Part shown: positions 29,973 to 42,730 of the stretch, piece after piece
How the letters are laid out: the number at the start of each line of letters is the position of its first letter
How positions within the stretch are numbered: the stretch's first letter is position 1
Assembly (NCBI GenBank): GCA_950295325.1
Contig: OX485806.1
Location: forward strand, 32,116,001 to 32,180,000
Source: Polytrichum commune
Lineage: Eukaryota > Streptophyta > Polytrichopsida > Polytrichales > Polytrichaceae
DNA: 64,000 bases
Direction of reading: 5' to 3'
Notes under the pieces: generated by a model
What the model was told of the DNA's origin: nothing
Database searches by the model: none
What the model saw: only the letters and a program-made list of their open reading frames with translations
Position numbers and translations under genes: made by a program

Positions 29973-31639
29973 TTACTTATGCATGTTTGGTTGGCAAATT
30001 GGCTTGGACATAGTCCCGGGGGTGGGCTCTTCATTGGAAACCTAAATGATGTGCGTGGGTCGCTATGAAATTAAACCCCCTATATACGAGAAGTTTATAG
30101 AGAAAAAAAGATGTATATGTACTAATGGCATGCTAAAAAATGGATTGATGTATTTATACTAAGCTTTTCATATTTATTTGTTAAATGCCTCCACTACATA
30201 TACAAACTATGCATCATGAATTAAATAATACTTTATTGCATACAAAATCCACTTTCACTTTCCAAAGAGAAAGTCATCGAATAGTTTCATTCATAGCATG
30301 TAACTCAAGGATTATATCAAATAAGCAAAGATAAGAGCACAATAACTTAGCCTCAACCTACACAGAAAAAAACTAAAGAAAGTCCATGAAAGCTCCAAGA
30401 GCCTTTGTTTTGTAGAAACCTAGAACCCAAATGCAAATCCTATCAAGAAGACACATGATAGTCATTAAGGACTATGACCATATGAAAACAATGGATGAAA
30501 ATTTTGAAGTGGATGAAACTAACATGTTTATTTTTAATTTTTAATTTTTTTATTAAACCTTAGGGCCCCCTTTTTTACATCCATCTTCATTTCATTAAAT
30601 TAATTGCCTTTCTATATGTACACACTAGAGAAAAACAATACCTCTTCCTTATGTATACTATGTATGTTACTGCCTCAAATAACATCCCTTACACTCACGT
30701 TAGTTCATACGTGGCATGAAGAATCCACCCCCAGGGGACATGGTACACATGTGGGGCACTCTATTTTTGTGCACCACGAGCGGCAAAGGGGTATTTGTTT
30801 AGGGGCTCTTTACTTTCAAGGCAAGAGTTAAAGGTTTCATGTAATTACTTAATTTGCTAAACGACCTATTTGTTTACACCCCACCATTACTTATGTTTCC
30901 CATGCCATTCCAATCTATTGTATGCATGTGCGTTTACACATCATACCTTTTTTTTTTTTTTAAAGTCGAAGACTACAAAATCAATACTTGCAACTGGTTG
31001 AAGCCGAAGCATAAAGAAGATAAACACTTTCAAATGTATCATTCTAATACATCAAACAAAACACATCCATACCACACTTGCATATCCTATATAGCCATAT
31101 CAATAACTTAAATATCATACATCATATGCATTACAAAAGACGTGTATTCACCCAAATTTTCATGATTGTATGTTGAAAATCATAACACCTTCTATATTAT
31201 TTCAACCCCTATATTAGTTCTACTAAAAAGTAATGGCCCACATTTTATACCTATCTACTTTACTTGTAATGGAGTTGTCTACTTTAATGGACACTTCATT
31301 AATTGAGATTCCTTTATAATTTACATTTCAAATGAATTTAGTCCTCCCTACATGATGCCGCATGTCATTTGTAAAATGCACTACGTGGCCCACCCGAGAC
31401 ATGATAGAAAAATTAAAAATATTAAAAAAAATCTCAAGTTATATGAATAAACTGCAAATTTTGAAGTCACTTACCCATAGCTACTTCAATTCCTCTTTCA
31501 TTCAAAATGAACCTTGCTTTCTCATAAAGTTGGCCCTATGATGCGTTGTAGACATAATGATGCCATGTTCTAGGTGACTCCCTTGTAGGGATATGAACCA
31601 CATGCAATAAGGAGTACTTTCCAAAGGGAGACTATGAAG
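29973..31639. other. Intergenic, no recognisable feature
   Basis: AT-rich DNA with a T12 tract at about 30949. No gene or bounded element was found. Confidence 0.5.
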
Positions 31640-32218
31640 CAATGAGCATATTCATGGGGAATTCCATAGATTTGATAAATCGATTTAGAAAGAAAATGTA
31701 CTATTAATATCAAATGGATTTACAATTCACTATATTTATGTCAACTATTTTGTAAATTTCACTCCTTTGGATTTCATTCCACCCTCTACATTTCTTGCAT
31801 GCAATTCTTAATATCTTACAAAGAATAACTCCCGGGCCCGGGTTTTCGATCATTTTCTACATGATCAACTTGATGGCAATACATGGACCACATGAGCAAC
31901 TTGTTGCAACTTCTAATGGAGTTGTTGACAAAAGGGTTGGACATATTCTATGAAGTAATGTTTATAGTCATGGGACATTCCACACATTTGATAAACAACT
32001 TCAAAGATATGCCTACTATACGTTTAGAATTGGTTTACAATACCCTATATTTGTGTCAACCGTTTTGTAAATTACAATCCTTTGGATTTCATTCCACCCT
32101 CTATAATTTTTGCACGTGCTTCTTACTATCTCACAAAGATTGACCCCATGGCTTGGGGTTTCACTAATTTTCCACATGATTGACTTGATGGAGTACATGG
32201 AGCAGTTGGATGGCAACT
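31640..32218 (+). repeat. Direct tandem duplication, two diverged units of about 270-280 bp
   Basis: Unit 1 (about 31640-31918) and unit 2 (about 31952-32218) share in order GAAGYAATG, TTGATAAA, TTTGGATTTCATTCCACCCT, TCTTACAAAGA/TCTCACAAAGA, TTTTCTACATGAT/TTTTCCACATGAT and ATACATGGA/GTACATGGA. Unit spacing is about 310 bp. There is no coding signal. Confidence 0.75.
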
Positions 32219-32424
32219 TTATAGGTGTTGGCTTTGGGTGGGGTGTTGGCTTTAGCACCCTCTACGTTAAATGGGGCCGTTGATGGAGCCGTTGGGGTAT
32301 CCTCCGAAGCATATCACGCAAACGTATAACAACCACGAGAGCATGTCGGGAAGAGTTTTGGGCATGCATAATCAGTTGAGATCCTAGTGTTTGCAAGTCC
32401 AACCAGTGACATGTTGACGACATC

Positions 32425-32531
32425 CTTCGATTTTCCTTTATTAATTTGAGGTATATTCTTCTATAGATTCCTCTATAATGATCGGTAATTCTCCTGCAAT
32501 CTTGATGAACTTCAACCGGTTATTCCTCAAA
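32425..32531 (+). repeat. Dispersed repeat H, copy 2 (SINE target)
   Basis: TTTATTAATTTGAGGTATAT, GATTCCTCTATAAT and TCCTGCAATCTTGATG resemble 13556-13665. The SINE inserted at its downstream edge. Confidence 0.45.
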
Positions 32532-32544
32532 CTCAACCAGTTCA

Positions 32545-32910
32545 AATAGATAGAAACTCTGGTCCCTTTTTAGCAAGGGGCCGGCGTGAATAAAGTGTCC
32601 GTTCGTAATGCCAATGAACCCGATGCCCACCGGACAAGGGGATATTGGGACAATACTACTCTCCCCTTTCGAGGACGGGCACTATAGTGACATACTATAC
32701 TAGTTCCTAGCTAGCCACTAGTGCCTTGAAGATACCGGACATGATATCCTCCCAAAGGGCTTTGAGGTACCCATACAACAAGGTCCAAGGACCCCCCACC
32801 ATAGTTGGGTGGACTAAGGTGGTGAGCACCACGCCAGCATGGGGAATCGAACCCACAACCTCCTCATTGGGGGCCATGAGCCCTAACCACCAAGCCAAGG
32901 CCCGTGGTGC
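32545..32910 (-). mobile_element. tRNA-related SINE with TCTA-repeat tail, full-length copy 2
   Basis: Reverse-strand copy of the 9761-10127 SINE, 366 bp and highly similar along its length. A perfect 13-bp direct repeat, CTCAACCAGTTCA, flanks it at 32532-32544 and 32911-32923, defining exact ends. Read on its own strand, it starts GCACCACGGGCC, has an A-box-like TGGCTTGGTGG and a perfect B box GGTTCGATTCC, and ends in a short TCTA tail. The promoter boxes look competent. No polymerase III terminator (T4 or more) precedes the tail. Confidence 0.92.
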
Positions 32911-32923
32911 CTCAACCAGTTCA

Positions 32924-33949
32924 TCTATTGTAACGAAATGCCAGTTCTCCCCGACCGGTGCCTAAAAGTGCTCGGGAATGAGGGGTGGATGGGAGTCCAA
33001 CCCGACCATTTCTAGTAGGAAAAACGCAAGGGTTGAAGGGTGAAATAGTCTTCTTCAAGTCCCGTTTTGATCTGTATGTTCTGTTAAGTTCTTAAACAAA
33101 CACTAGTAGAAGAAATGTTGTCTAATACAACCATATGTTTCAACTTGTCCAATGCATGGAGCACACGGCGAGTTGCATACTATATATAGAGATTAAGTTG
33201 TTTTGGTTGGCAACCGGAGGTTTTGGGTTGTCTTTTGTTCCAAGATCGCAGCTCCAGACCTCCGGGTGACAACCATAGCTTTATTTCTATGCATTTTGTC
33301 ATCATGAATTGGATTGGACAAGTTTTTTTTTTTTTTTTTTTTTTTTTCACATGAGAACTCAAGAAAGCCTTTGAGTTTTGGCATAAGAAAGGAGATTCAC
33401 GTGTTCGGGTCCACTTTTCAGTTGGGAGTTGATGGACAACCCTCGGAATTGACATCTCCCTCCTCCGTTAAGTCGAGTTGATGTCACATGTCGAGTTGGT
33501 CCACGATTGAAGGTCATGATTTAGGTTGCAGAAGTTACATATACACTACAAATGTTGTTGGAAGGCTTTACGGACTAGATAACTACATAAAAATATGATA
33601 TTTATTGTCACTTACTATTTGGATTTACACAATGCTATATATTTTAACTACTGATGTCATTTTTCACCAAGTAAAGTTGTTAATATTTTATAATGTCCAA
33701 AAACAACCAACTTAAAAGTTGTTGGTAAAATACGAGATACACAAAAATACATATATAGCATTGCATAGTTCCAAAAACTAAATGACACTGATGTTATGCT
33801 TCATAGTTGTTCCAACCCCTTCATAGTCATCATAGATGGTGCCTTATATCATATTTGGTGTGGTGACATGAGAGTAGATGAGGAGCCACATGAGCAACAA
33901 ATCATCCACCTATATAAGTTGGTTATCAAACATAACCGGTCAACTTAAG
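32924..33949. other. Intergenic, no gene
   Basis: It contains a T22 tract at about 33326-33347. Frames here are created by the homopolymer and lack domains. Confidence 0.5.
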
Positions 33950-34126
33950 AACATTATGATAATCTAAACAATATAAATTTATAATGCCCAATTTTCTAAC
34001 AAGGAATGACAAATAATATTAGAGTAGATTTAGTGTTGGTGACACTACATTGGTGTTTTACAATTACCTAGTGTTGAGGAAGACAAACAGAATTGGTGAC
34101 GCTAAATACAATATTTAGTGTAATGC
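33950..34126 (+). repeat. Dispersed repeat B, copy 3 (partial)
   Basis: TATAATGCCCA, AAGGAATGACAAATAATATT, TTTAGTGTTGGTGACACTAC and the terminal CTAAATACAATATTTAGTGT match the B family. It ends within 200 bp of the presumed DUF639 promoter. Confidence 0.6.
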
Positions 34127-35322
34127 AGATGCTCGCTGGACGCGCATGGATGAAAAGTACGAAGGAATTGGATGAATAAAGGTAGATGTAAGGCAGGGGG
34201 GCGGAGGTGGCAGCAGGGGCGAAGGACGCTTGGCTATGGCGGACGTGGTTGTGGCGGGGCCGCTCCCTCCACTTGGCCGTCTCTCGCAAGCCTCGCCTCC
34301 GTCCGGAATCACACGCTAGCTGCCTCCTCCACCAATGGCCTCTCGCTCAGTTTCCATTTGAACCAAATTGCACCCAAATTGGTTCACTGTGCACTCAGAT
34401 ACTCAATTTGTATCTCACTGAGTCCCTCCCCCTGAGTCGGTGGGACGGATTCTCTTCGCAAACAAATTTCCAGCGCTTAGTCTGGGGGACAAAGCAGCTC
34501 GCAATACCTCAGGCCGCTTCCATTCTGAATCAATTGAACCTGCAGTTTAACGAAGAGGAATTTTGTGATGTAAGTTTCTCCAATCATGCAGCAGTGAGCA
34601 TGGACTTTTCGTTGGTGTTTGAGAGCCTGTGATTCACGTGGCTTGACATGTAACTCAGGCATCAATCGCAATTCGTCGTGTGTTAAGACATGTCGTTCAT
34701 GTTTGTGTGAGAACGTGTTTTGGGAAGATTTGTGGGAATTTGTTTCCGTGGTCAATCGAGTTCAAGAGCTTGCATGTGTAATGTTAGTATTGTTTTGGCG
34801 TAAAGTGAATTTTGAACCTCTGGAGGATTGTAATATAGCAATTATGTAGGTTGAAGAGTTCATGGAACGAACACAAACCTATGAGAACTCAACAGCTGTG
34901 AATGTGGTCTCTCTGCCAGCAGTTGTCGTGTACTTACGTGGTGCACAGGGAAAGTGAACAGCGGATAGAAAGTGACAAACTTCACAAATTTCTCAGCCAG
35001 TGGTCCATAGCTTCTTTTTTCAGAAAGGTTTGGAGCTTCTATTTTCCGACGGGTAGACGGTATTGAGACCGTGAAGGAAGCCGAACTTTCGTTCATAGTT
35101 CATTCTACGATTGGAGAGGTGAGAAGCTACTTCTATAAGTTTGAAATTCTTGGAAATGTCTCGTGTAGCCTATTGCTGTAATAAGTGAAGTGTATGGAAT
35201 TGAACCGATGGATCCTCTCATGGAGATTGTATAGAATGATTTCATAGTTTACTTTAACAGTTTGTCATTTCCTAACAGAAATCTTTGGTAACAGGGGCAT
35301 GTGAAGAATTATATAGGGAGAG
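34127..35322 (+). promoter_or_regulatory. Upstream region and 5' leader of the DUF639 gene
   Basis: The GC-richer segment 34140-34560 is followed by a strong donor GTAAGT at 34570 and by the acceptor GGTAACAG ending at 35294, 28 bp before the start codon. This suggests one 5'-UTR intron of about 725 bp. No TATA box or start site can be fixed by eye. Confidence 0.45.
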
Positions 35323-38300
35323 ATGAATTCCATAATTGAGTACTTTGGAGCGAATCCAGTTAGTCAAGAGAAACCGAAGGCAATTGAACGAACGCCATCA
35401 GGCACAAAGAAGTGGGTGAAGGAGCTATCTCCTTTGGCCAACAATGTCGTTGGTCGATGTGCAAGGTTTGAATTCTTATTTCTTCTAAAGAATTTCTTGA
35501 TTTTAGCGAAACCGGAGGCAATCGTTATTGCAAGGATTGACGTTAGAGTTTTTTTTTCAAGGCAGCTTTGCAAGTAGTTGTTTCTGGTGTTGACAATTGC
35601 ATGAAATAGGATCTAATTGATCTGCCAACACTAAGTTGTTTGTCTTCAAATGTGCAATGCTGGACACACTAAGGAATCTGGACTTGGTATGGCAGGGTAC
35701 TGTTGGTCCGGCCCGAGGATTTACAGGAGCAATTTGAGAAAGAGGCACCAGCTTCCGCAAAGGAAGCAGATAAATATGCCCGCAATCTATTGGAATACTG
35801 CTGTTTCCGGGCTCTTTCAGTTTCAGCTCAAACTGAAGATCATCTCAATGACAAAGAGTTCCGGCGTTTGTCGTATGACATGATGCTGGCCTGGGAGGCT
35901 CCAGGGCCGACACATAAGAATAAGCCAAAGGTGATCATTTGAATTCTAGGGAAAAAGGTCAGAAATACGTGAAACATGTTTGATCTTGATCCTGTTCATC
36001 CTCGCAAAAAGGTTATTCGCTCTTGAACTTCTAAGTGATTATGTGAAATAGGTGGAAGAGAAGGATGATAAGCTAAAAGAAGCAGAGCATGTTGCAGCAG
36101 CTTTGGGCGCTGACGAAGATGATGAGGATTCATCGCTTTTCTATAATGACCTAATGCCAATGATGGTTCGTAATCCATTTGTTTTTTGCTACATTATTCT
36201 TCTTTTTGAAGTCATGCTCGTGCTAGAAATCTGGACGATTCAAGTATGATCATAGGATTTTTGTGATAATGAAATTCATAGTTATCTTGATCGGTTGTAG
36301 ATTAGGTATCAATGTCTGTCAAATTACATACGCCTTCTAATCACTGGAAGGACAGATACTGGCTTTTATTCTCTGCAAACGTGGTATTCTCTTTTTCACT
36401 TATTAACAATACTGGAAGTTTTCTACAATTTGTTCTCAGAAAGACGTGCAGTGTAGCAGTAGATGATAAATCGTTCAATACCTTTTGCAGGCAGAGGTGG
36501 ATCAAACTGTAGTGTTGGGGGCATTTGCACGGCTGGCTCCTGCAATACCTATCCTTGCAGACATTATCACCGTACATCCTCAGTGGGAGGCTCTTACCAA
36601 TACCACTGGAGGTCGTCTGCCATTTCAGCTATATGACAAATACTTAACTGAGCTTGACAAGTAAGAGACCACATTCCGATTGACCTTCAGTAAATATGTA
36701 CAGGGACTATTGTACTGTAGTATCTCTTTGATCTTTATTTGTCTAGATTTGAAGTGTGACAAATTTCTATGACTTTGAATCAGGTCAATCAAAGTTGTCA
36801 AGGCCCAAATTACACCATCAATATCCAGTGCGCTTGGCCTTAAAGATAACGAAACTGTTATAGAATTGGATGGAACATCATCTGGACAGACTGTCCTTGA
36901 GCATGTGGGAACCTCTACTTGGCCTGGTGAGAAAAACTGTCTAGAAAACTGTATGACGTGGGCTTTGGATCTCTTTTTCAACTCTACTCTGAGGGATAAT
37001 TCCTTCATTGACTTTTTATCTCTTGGTCAAGAAGATGCAAACATTTGCAAGTCCTAAGATAACAAGCACAGACATGATTCATGGTCCTCAGATGTTACAG
37101 AAGAGTTGAATGATATTAGTATCATTTTCTCTACTCAGTCGGTGTAACTTAGAACTTGTGCTTCTGATGTAAACATCAGTTGAAGCACAAGGCAGGTGAA
37201 ATCAAGTGTGGAACGTAAAGGTTGTCCTGCTGTAATCTATCTCATCATTGTGCAAATTATGATGTTCTGTGTTGTCAAATTGCAAACAGGACGATTGACA
37301 CTGACCGATTACTCAATGTACTTCGAGAAAGCTGGAGTTCTGTCATATGGCGAAGCTAAGAAATTTGATCTAGCATCAGATTTAAAGCATGAGGTGAAGC
37401 CAGATTTGACAGGTCCTTGGGGTTCCCGTGTATTTGATAAAGCTATTATGTTCAAATCAAATGAAGAGTATGTTTTCCACATCCACCTCAACCCATGTTC
37501 TAGTCCAGCACATATTAACATGCTCTGATTGTAAAATCCACCAGATAAATGGGCTGATTTTAGATAGGTCCTCGTTTGACACCAATAGCTAATAACATCA
37601 AGAAGTAATCTGAAACCCCTCCGTATGACATTATGAGGCCAAGATCGGGCCTCTCAGACCTTTAAGGATTGAACTCATCAACCCTGCTATCTCAATGTAA
37701 AATAATTCAAAAAGTCCTGCATTCCCAGTTCCATCATTCTTACTGACAGAACTTCGGATTTGTTTTGTGAGTTGAGAACGTAATGATGTCTTTAAAGATT
37801 GATTGCATCTTGTCTTCTTATTCTTGCTAAAAACAGGTGTTTATCCTGTATATCCTTTTAATTATACTTTTGAAGACTACTCATAAAATCACGACCATAG
37901 CTTGATATCCTGTATTTTCACCTAAATTAAATTGGGTTTGATCAGTGCAAATGATAAGTTTTCTGTATTAGGTATCTTCTAGATCTGATGGGGAGTCCTG
38001 CTGGTTGCCTTGCAGGTTGGAACCATTAGTATTTGAGTTTCCAGAGATGACAGGGCATGCACGTCGTGACTATTGGCTTGCAATCATTCGGGAAGTCGTG
38101 GCAGTCCACAATTTTGCTCGTACATACAAGCTGGAAGGTTTGGGAAAATCTGAGGCCCTTGCAAGGGCTGTCTTAGGCATAGCAAGGTTACGAGCCATTC
38201 GAGAAACTTTCAAAGTGTTGCCACCTCGACCCGACTGCCTACTTACATACTCATATGGAGAGGTGATGCCTAGTGGGGACATGATCATGGCTGCTCTAGC

Positions 38301-41060
38301 TGATATTCTCCGTCATTCAGGACATGGCGAAGGAGGCGATACGTTTCTTGATCGTCATGAAGGGAACAAAATTTACGCAAGCTCTGCAACCGCGTCTGTA
38401 GCTAGCCTAGGTTCGGACTTCACTCCTCACCCAACTCCTGATCAAAAGCCCGATGCATCGGCTCCGATCAACAAAGTTATGATTGGTGAAATGACGACAT
38501 TGGAAAAGACTGTTATGGAGTCGCGTGATAACACAAAGAAGGTGGAGTCCGCGGAAGCGACTGTTGATGGTGTCAAAGTGGAAGGAATAGGGACAAATGT
38601 TGCTATTATGACGGTATGTCTTCTACTGCAATTGTCAACTTTGTGGTCATGAGCTCTTGGGCAAGTGTAGAGATTGGATCGATATGTAGATTACATCTGC
38701 TATCTTCTTTCCCTTTCCAGATGAGAGAAAATCAGTAACTTGGAAGGTGTATGCACTAAGGTATGTGGGGCTCATGTGGTCACTCTTTCTTAATTGGACA
38801 CCACTATGGCAAGGTTTATAGTTTAAAATGGACAGAAAACACGTATTTTGATGATATTGGACTATCTTTGATATAAGGTATGTAACTTTATTGTGGACAC
38901 TACTATGATCAATTGGCAATAGGTATGACTGTGGAGAGTCTGTAATCGTCCACATTTTGAGAAGAACCTTGGTTCTACTATTGAAGTGTCTTTGCTTAAC
39001 AACCTGTTAAAAGCATAGACATGTTAAATTTAGTTTCAGTTTGCAAAATAGTACCTTCTATGTAGATATGATGAACTACAAACTGTATGCGATTTTGTGC
39101 TAGAGCATTTGCTGTCGGAATATACATGTATATTGGAGATATTCCTGACAATCTTGCACCTTTATGTTACAGGAGCTTTTGAAGCCATTGAATGCAGCTC
39201 TCTCGTGGTTTGATTCGATTATCCGTTGGGACGATCCATTGAGAACAGTTGCAGTTGCAGCTGTAATTGCTCTGTTCATCTACATGTGAGTTCCAGCATT
39301 GATATTGAGTCTTGAGAAATTAGAGAGAGGTTCTTATTGGAGGAGTCAGTAGCAAGGTTATTGATCCATTCCATCACTTCTAGTCTCCTAGGTATGCTAC
39401 CCAGAGGACTACAAATGCATTGACCACAAGTGCTCAAGGTTCCTGTTGTGCGACAACACTAAATATCTGATTTAGTGTGGCACTTAAATTAGATATTATG
39501 GCACTAAACTAGTGTCATGTTCATTAGAGTGGTCTTCTAACTTAGCACCAAGTGTCATGTGGCACCCTCTCTAGGTGCTACCCAGTCATTGCAAAACAAT
39601 TAATGTGAGTTGATGATGAATAGTTTGGGCTCACAAAATCAGTGTCTAGTGTAGAGTGTTAATTAGGAACCTTGGAATTGAATGTTTAACCTAATGTGTT
39701 AACGTGTTTTTTATTTCCTGTACAGGGACTGGATATCATATGTTCCACCATTGCTGATGTTGTCAGTGTCACTTTACATCTTCTATTTACGGTACATGAA
39801 GAAACGGGAACAAATTGGTGTGGGTGAGATACTTGTTCCTACGCCCCCTGGCCAGAGTACAGTGGAGCAGTTGATGGCACTGCAGCAGGCTTTGTCTCAG
39901 CTAGAAGGCATTATTCAAGCAGGCAATATTATCCTGTTGAAGATTCGGGCGTTGCTACTATCATCCTATCCTGAGGTAACACTTCCACATGTCTTTGTAG
40001 TTCTGAAATTTTTGAAGCAAATGAGAGACCAATTTATACTTGGATATGGGCCTTCCAAGTGTAGTGTAAAGACATATGCGGCTGGGCTCTAAACCGAATA
40101 CTCTTTCATTACCATCCTCTTCATGTAGGCCCTTCCCACAATAGGTGATAGTAAATCCAATGGTTGTCAGTTATTGAAGTCACATCATAGTCTTCCAGTT
40201 TTGTTTTACACCCACCTCTTTGAGGTGGGCTTGACGCAATATCCGGTGGAACATGAATTATTTTCATGTGCATGTCATATAAAACTCTCTAGGTCTTTCA
40301 TCCATTCAAGTCTCCTGGGTCCCTTAGGTCCTCAAGCTTTACTGTAAAGTGAAGTGGGACAGTTTCAGCATTTTCCACCAATGAAAGATTTTTGGTTTCA
40401 ATGATCAAGAGCCATCAAGAATTGTCATCTCGTCCTTTCAACGTTATGGCTTCATTGGAGACATGGAACCAAAATGAACTTCTTTGACCTTATTCTTACA
40501 CGCACTACTAGTAGTCAGGCTCAAGCAATATGGTGTTAACTTAACATTCTTCAGTAGCGGCCTATTTAGGTTTCAATGCACATGAAATTAATTCCTAGGT
40601 GATCTGGAAAAATCTATGAATGATTCCATCGGAGACGCACCTCTTCAATTGAATCTTGGTAGATGGAGGAAGGCTGTGTCTGAAGGCAACAATAAGGTGT
40701 CTATCGATGAGAGCTTGCCACTTCACTATGCTCGGATTTCATGCATGTACTGAAGGTTCTTCATTCTTAAAGATTATTCTTGAAGCTAAAATTTTGTGCT
40801 TGCCTTCTTCTGTGCTGCAGGCATCAAACCAAGTGGCTGCATTATTCGCAGCTGGAGCGTTGGGTCTGGCATTTCTACCAACCCGGTGGATTGCCTTGAT
40901 TGTCTTTGTGAATCTCTTCACTGGCCAGATGAAGTCACGAAGAGACAGCTCGGCCACTTTCAACCGGCGATTCAACGAGTGGTGGTACAGCATACCTGTG
41001 GTACCTGTCCGATTCCTCAAACCTGAAGAAATAGAAAATGTTAACAAAACTGATCAGTAG
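35323..41060 (+). CDS. DUF639 family membrane protein (complete, ten coding exons)
   Basis: Exons: 35323-35465, 35696-35930, 36052-36165, 36491-36660, 36784-36926, 37290-37467, 38016-38613, 39173-39285, 39726-39975, 40821-41060. All are bounded by GT/AG and keep one frame, giving 727 aa; a stop (TAG, 35314-35316) precedes the ATG in frame. It matches the plant DUF639 family (for example Arabidopsis At1g48840) throughout: ELSPLANNVVGRCAR, LEYCCFRALSVSAQTEDHL, RRLSYDMMLAWEAP, LEHVGTSTWPGRLTLTDYSM, DLTGPWGSRVFDKA, EFPEMTGHARRDYWLAII, VKVEGIGTNVAIM. Hydrophobic segments near the C-terminus (AVAAVIALFIYM with VPPLLMLSVSLYIFYL, then AALFAAGALGLAFLPTRWIALIVFVNLF) indicate a membrane anchor. The biochemical function of the family is not established. 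Introns 7 and 8 contain dispersed-repeat fragments. Confidence 0.93.
38757..38890 (+). repeat. Dispersed repeat D, copy 4, inside DUF639 intron 7
   Basis: GGTATGTGGG, GTGGTCACTCTTTCTTAATT, GGACACCACTATGGCAAG and GATGATATTGGACTAT match the copy at 41590-41740 just downstream of the same gene. It lies within the intron 38614-39172 and does not touch splice sites. Confidence 0.6.
39440..39600. repeat. ACTAAATA-type repeat fragment inside DUF639 intron 8
   Basis: AACACTAAATATCTGATTTA and GTGTGG are followed by GGCACTAAACTAGTGTCATG and CCAAGTGTCATGTGGCACC. The palindromic ACTAAATAT...ATTTAGTG motif recurs at the ends of several repeat families in this window. Its boundaries are unclear. Confidence 0.4.
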
Positions 41061-41589
41061 CTGTATCAGTAGCTGGATGGAAGCTGGATATGCTCTTGGT
41101 AGAATAGCAAACATTTGCAAAAGCTGAGAGCTTCTTATGTAATCAGTATCTTAAAAAGGGTGTCATAACAAAACCTGCGGTGTGTAAATTTGAAGTGGAG
41201 TACTTTGCCACCATTGCTTCTGCCAATGGTTTTGTCCATATATTGTTTAGGATATGTAGATGTGTTCAAGCTGGAATAGTTCATGTACTCCCATACATAT
41301 TTATGATGAACATTGATAGTTCTGAATCGATAAGTAGTGAGCTTAGGGTCAAGGCTGATTCTTAGTGCATTTAGACCCCATTTAGACTAGGAGTATAAAC
41401 ACCACATGTAACATTATGGTGGTTCAAATCACCAGAAACACAGTATGCTAGATTGCCAAAACGACGAGGTAATGTGAAATGTGCAATTTGAGAAATCAAG
41501 GTAAAGAATCTGTTTGTGAGAATTCCGTCCACGCTTCTTTCTTGAATCTTGGGCCATGGTTGAGAGTCTTGGAATGTCAATTGTAAGTT
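41061..41589. other. 3' flank of the DUF639 gene
   Basis: No coding signal. The 3' UTR of the DUF639 gene is expected here; an exact end cannot be set. Confidence 0.4.
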
Positions 41590-41740
41590 TTAAGGTGTGT
41601 GGGCCTTATGTGGTCACTCTTCTTAATCGGACATCTATATTCGAGTTGTATATGGCAAGCCTTGTAGTCAAGAACAGACTTCATTACGACATTTGTTATG
41701 ATGATATTGGACTATATGAGCTCCAAAAATTGACGCTATT
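41590..41740 (+). repeat. Dispersed repeat D, copy 5
   Basis: TTAAGGTGTGTGGGCC, TGGTCACTCTTCTTAATCGG, ACATCTATATTCGAGTTGTA, TGGCAAGCCTTGTAGTC and GATGATATTGGACTATATGA are shared with the copy in DUF639 intron 7. Confidence 0.6.
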
Positions 41741-42282
41741 CTTGGTTTGATAGTGAACACGATTGCGGCCGCCTATGTGATCATTAAGAAGGCAAGAGAA
41801 TACTTGCTTCAACCTCTTATGATTCTAAATCGATTTGTGCATCTCTAAATCGATTCTCAAACTTGAAATGACAATCTTTGTGGTTTGCAATTGAAAAGTT
41901 AATGAGACAATTCTTGAGCCGATCCAACAACCATAAATGTATGTGAAGTTGGAAGTACTCGAAACATGGCCACATACCTCAAGGGAGAAGTTGCATTTGG
42001 TGTATATATCCACATGTAAGGTCGAGGCATCCATAGTCGACCATGTCCATTTCACCGCTCCCTAGGGTACATGTAATGCCAACATGAATGAGATTTTTAT
42101 ATTTAGGTAAACGGAATCATGGTTTATATGTTGGTGAATTATGATTGATTACCTTTATAAGAGTTTTGACTACTATCATAGCCAAGAATCAACATTTCAA
42201 TGAGTTGTTTTTGGTTAACCTAAAGATAGATAGCCTATTTTAGCAAACTTTATTGCCTCAAAAAATATAGCAATTTCCCTAT

Positions 42283-42410
42283 TCATCAAAAATTGAAGAA
42301 AAAAAAATTGCATTCCTCTTAGAAATTGTTTCTTTTCACAAGGAACAAAAATCCCATGCTTTACTCCTTCTAAACATATGCAAACTCTCTTATTTTATCA
42401 CTTATAGATG
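42283..42410 (+). repeat. Dispersed repeat F, copy 1
   Basis: It shares in order AATTGCATTCCTCTTAGAA, TTTCACAAGGAACAA, CTCCTTCTAAACATATGCAA and CTCTTATTTTATCA with 50368-50490. The function is unknown. Confidence 0.5.
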
Positions 42411-42544
42411 CCTCAACCTTATGGGTGGACGGTTTTGTTGGAGACGTTCACTAAAGGGGAGGTCACACACTTTCAAAAATGCCAGTTTTGAGATAGTGAG
42501 TGTGGGTCATGGCAAAAGAATTCTTTGGCCTTGACATGTGCCTA

Positions 42545-42730
42545 GCCTCGAGGAGCTTGGTTTCAAGGTTGGTCCCTTATTTTTTTGGTTGAACCGTCCA
42601 TTGTCAGCTCCAAGCATCATCGGAGATTTAAGCCTCACAAAATAGTTGTTTTGGATCAGCACAAAAAATGGATGTTTATACTCAATAAAATAGGGGCCTA
42701 CCTTGAAACCAAACTCCCCAAGGTTAGAGC
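42545..42730. repeat. Inverted repeat (hairpin) of about 35-bp arms
   Basis: GAGGAGCTTGGTTTCAAGGT with TGGTCCCTTA (42549-42580) is mirrored by TAGGGGCCTACCTTGAAACC and AAACTCCCCAAGG (42690-42723). It may be the core of an undefined foldback element; no target duplication was found. Confidence 0.55.

Noticed and set aside
33326..33347. Poly(T) tract as an LTR or LINE boundary
   Set aside because: There is no target duplication or coding remnant beside it, and a homopolymer alone is not evidence.
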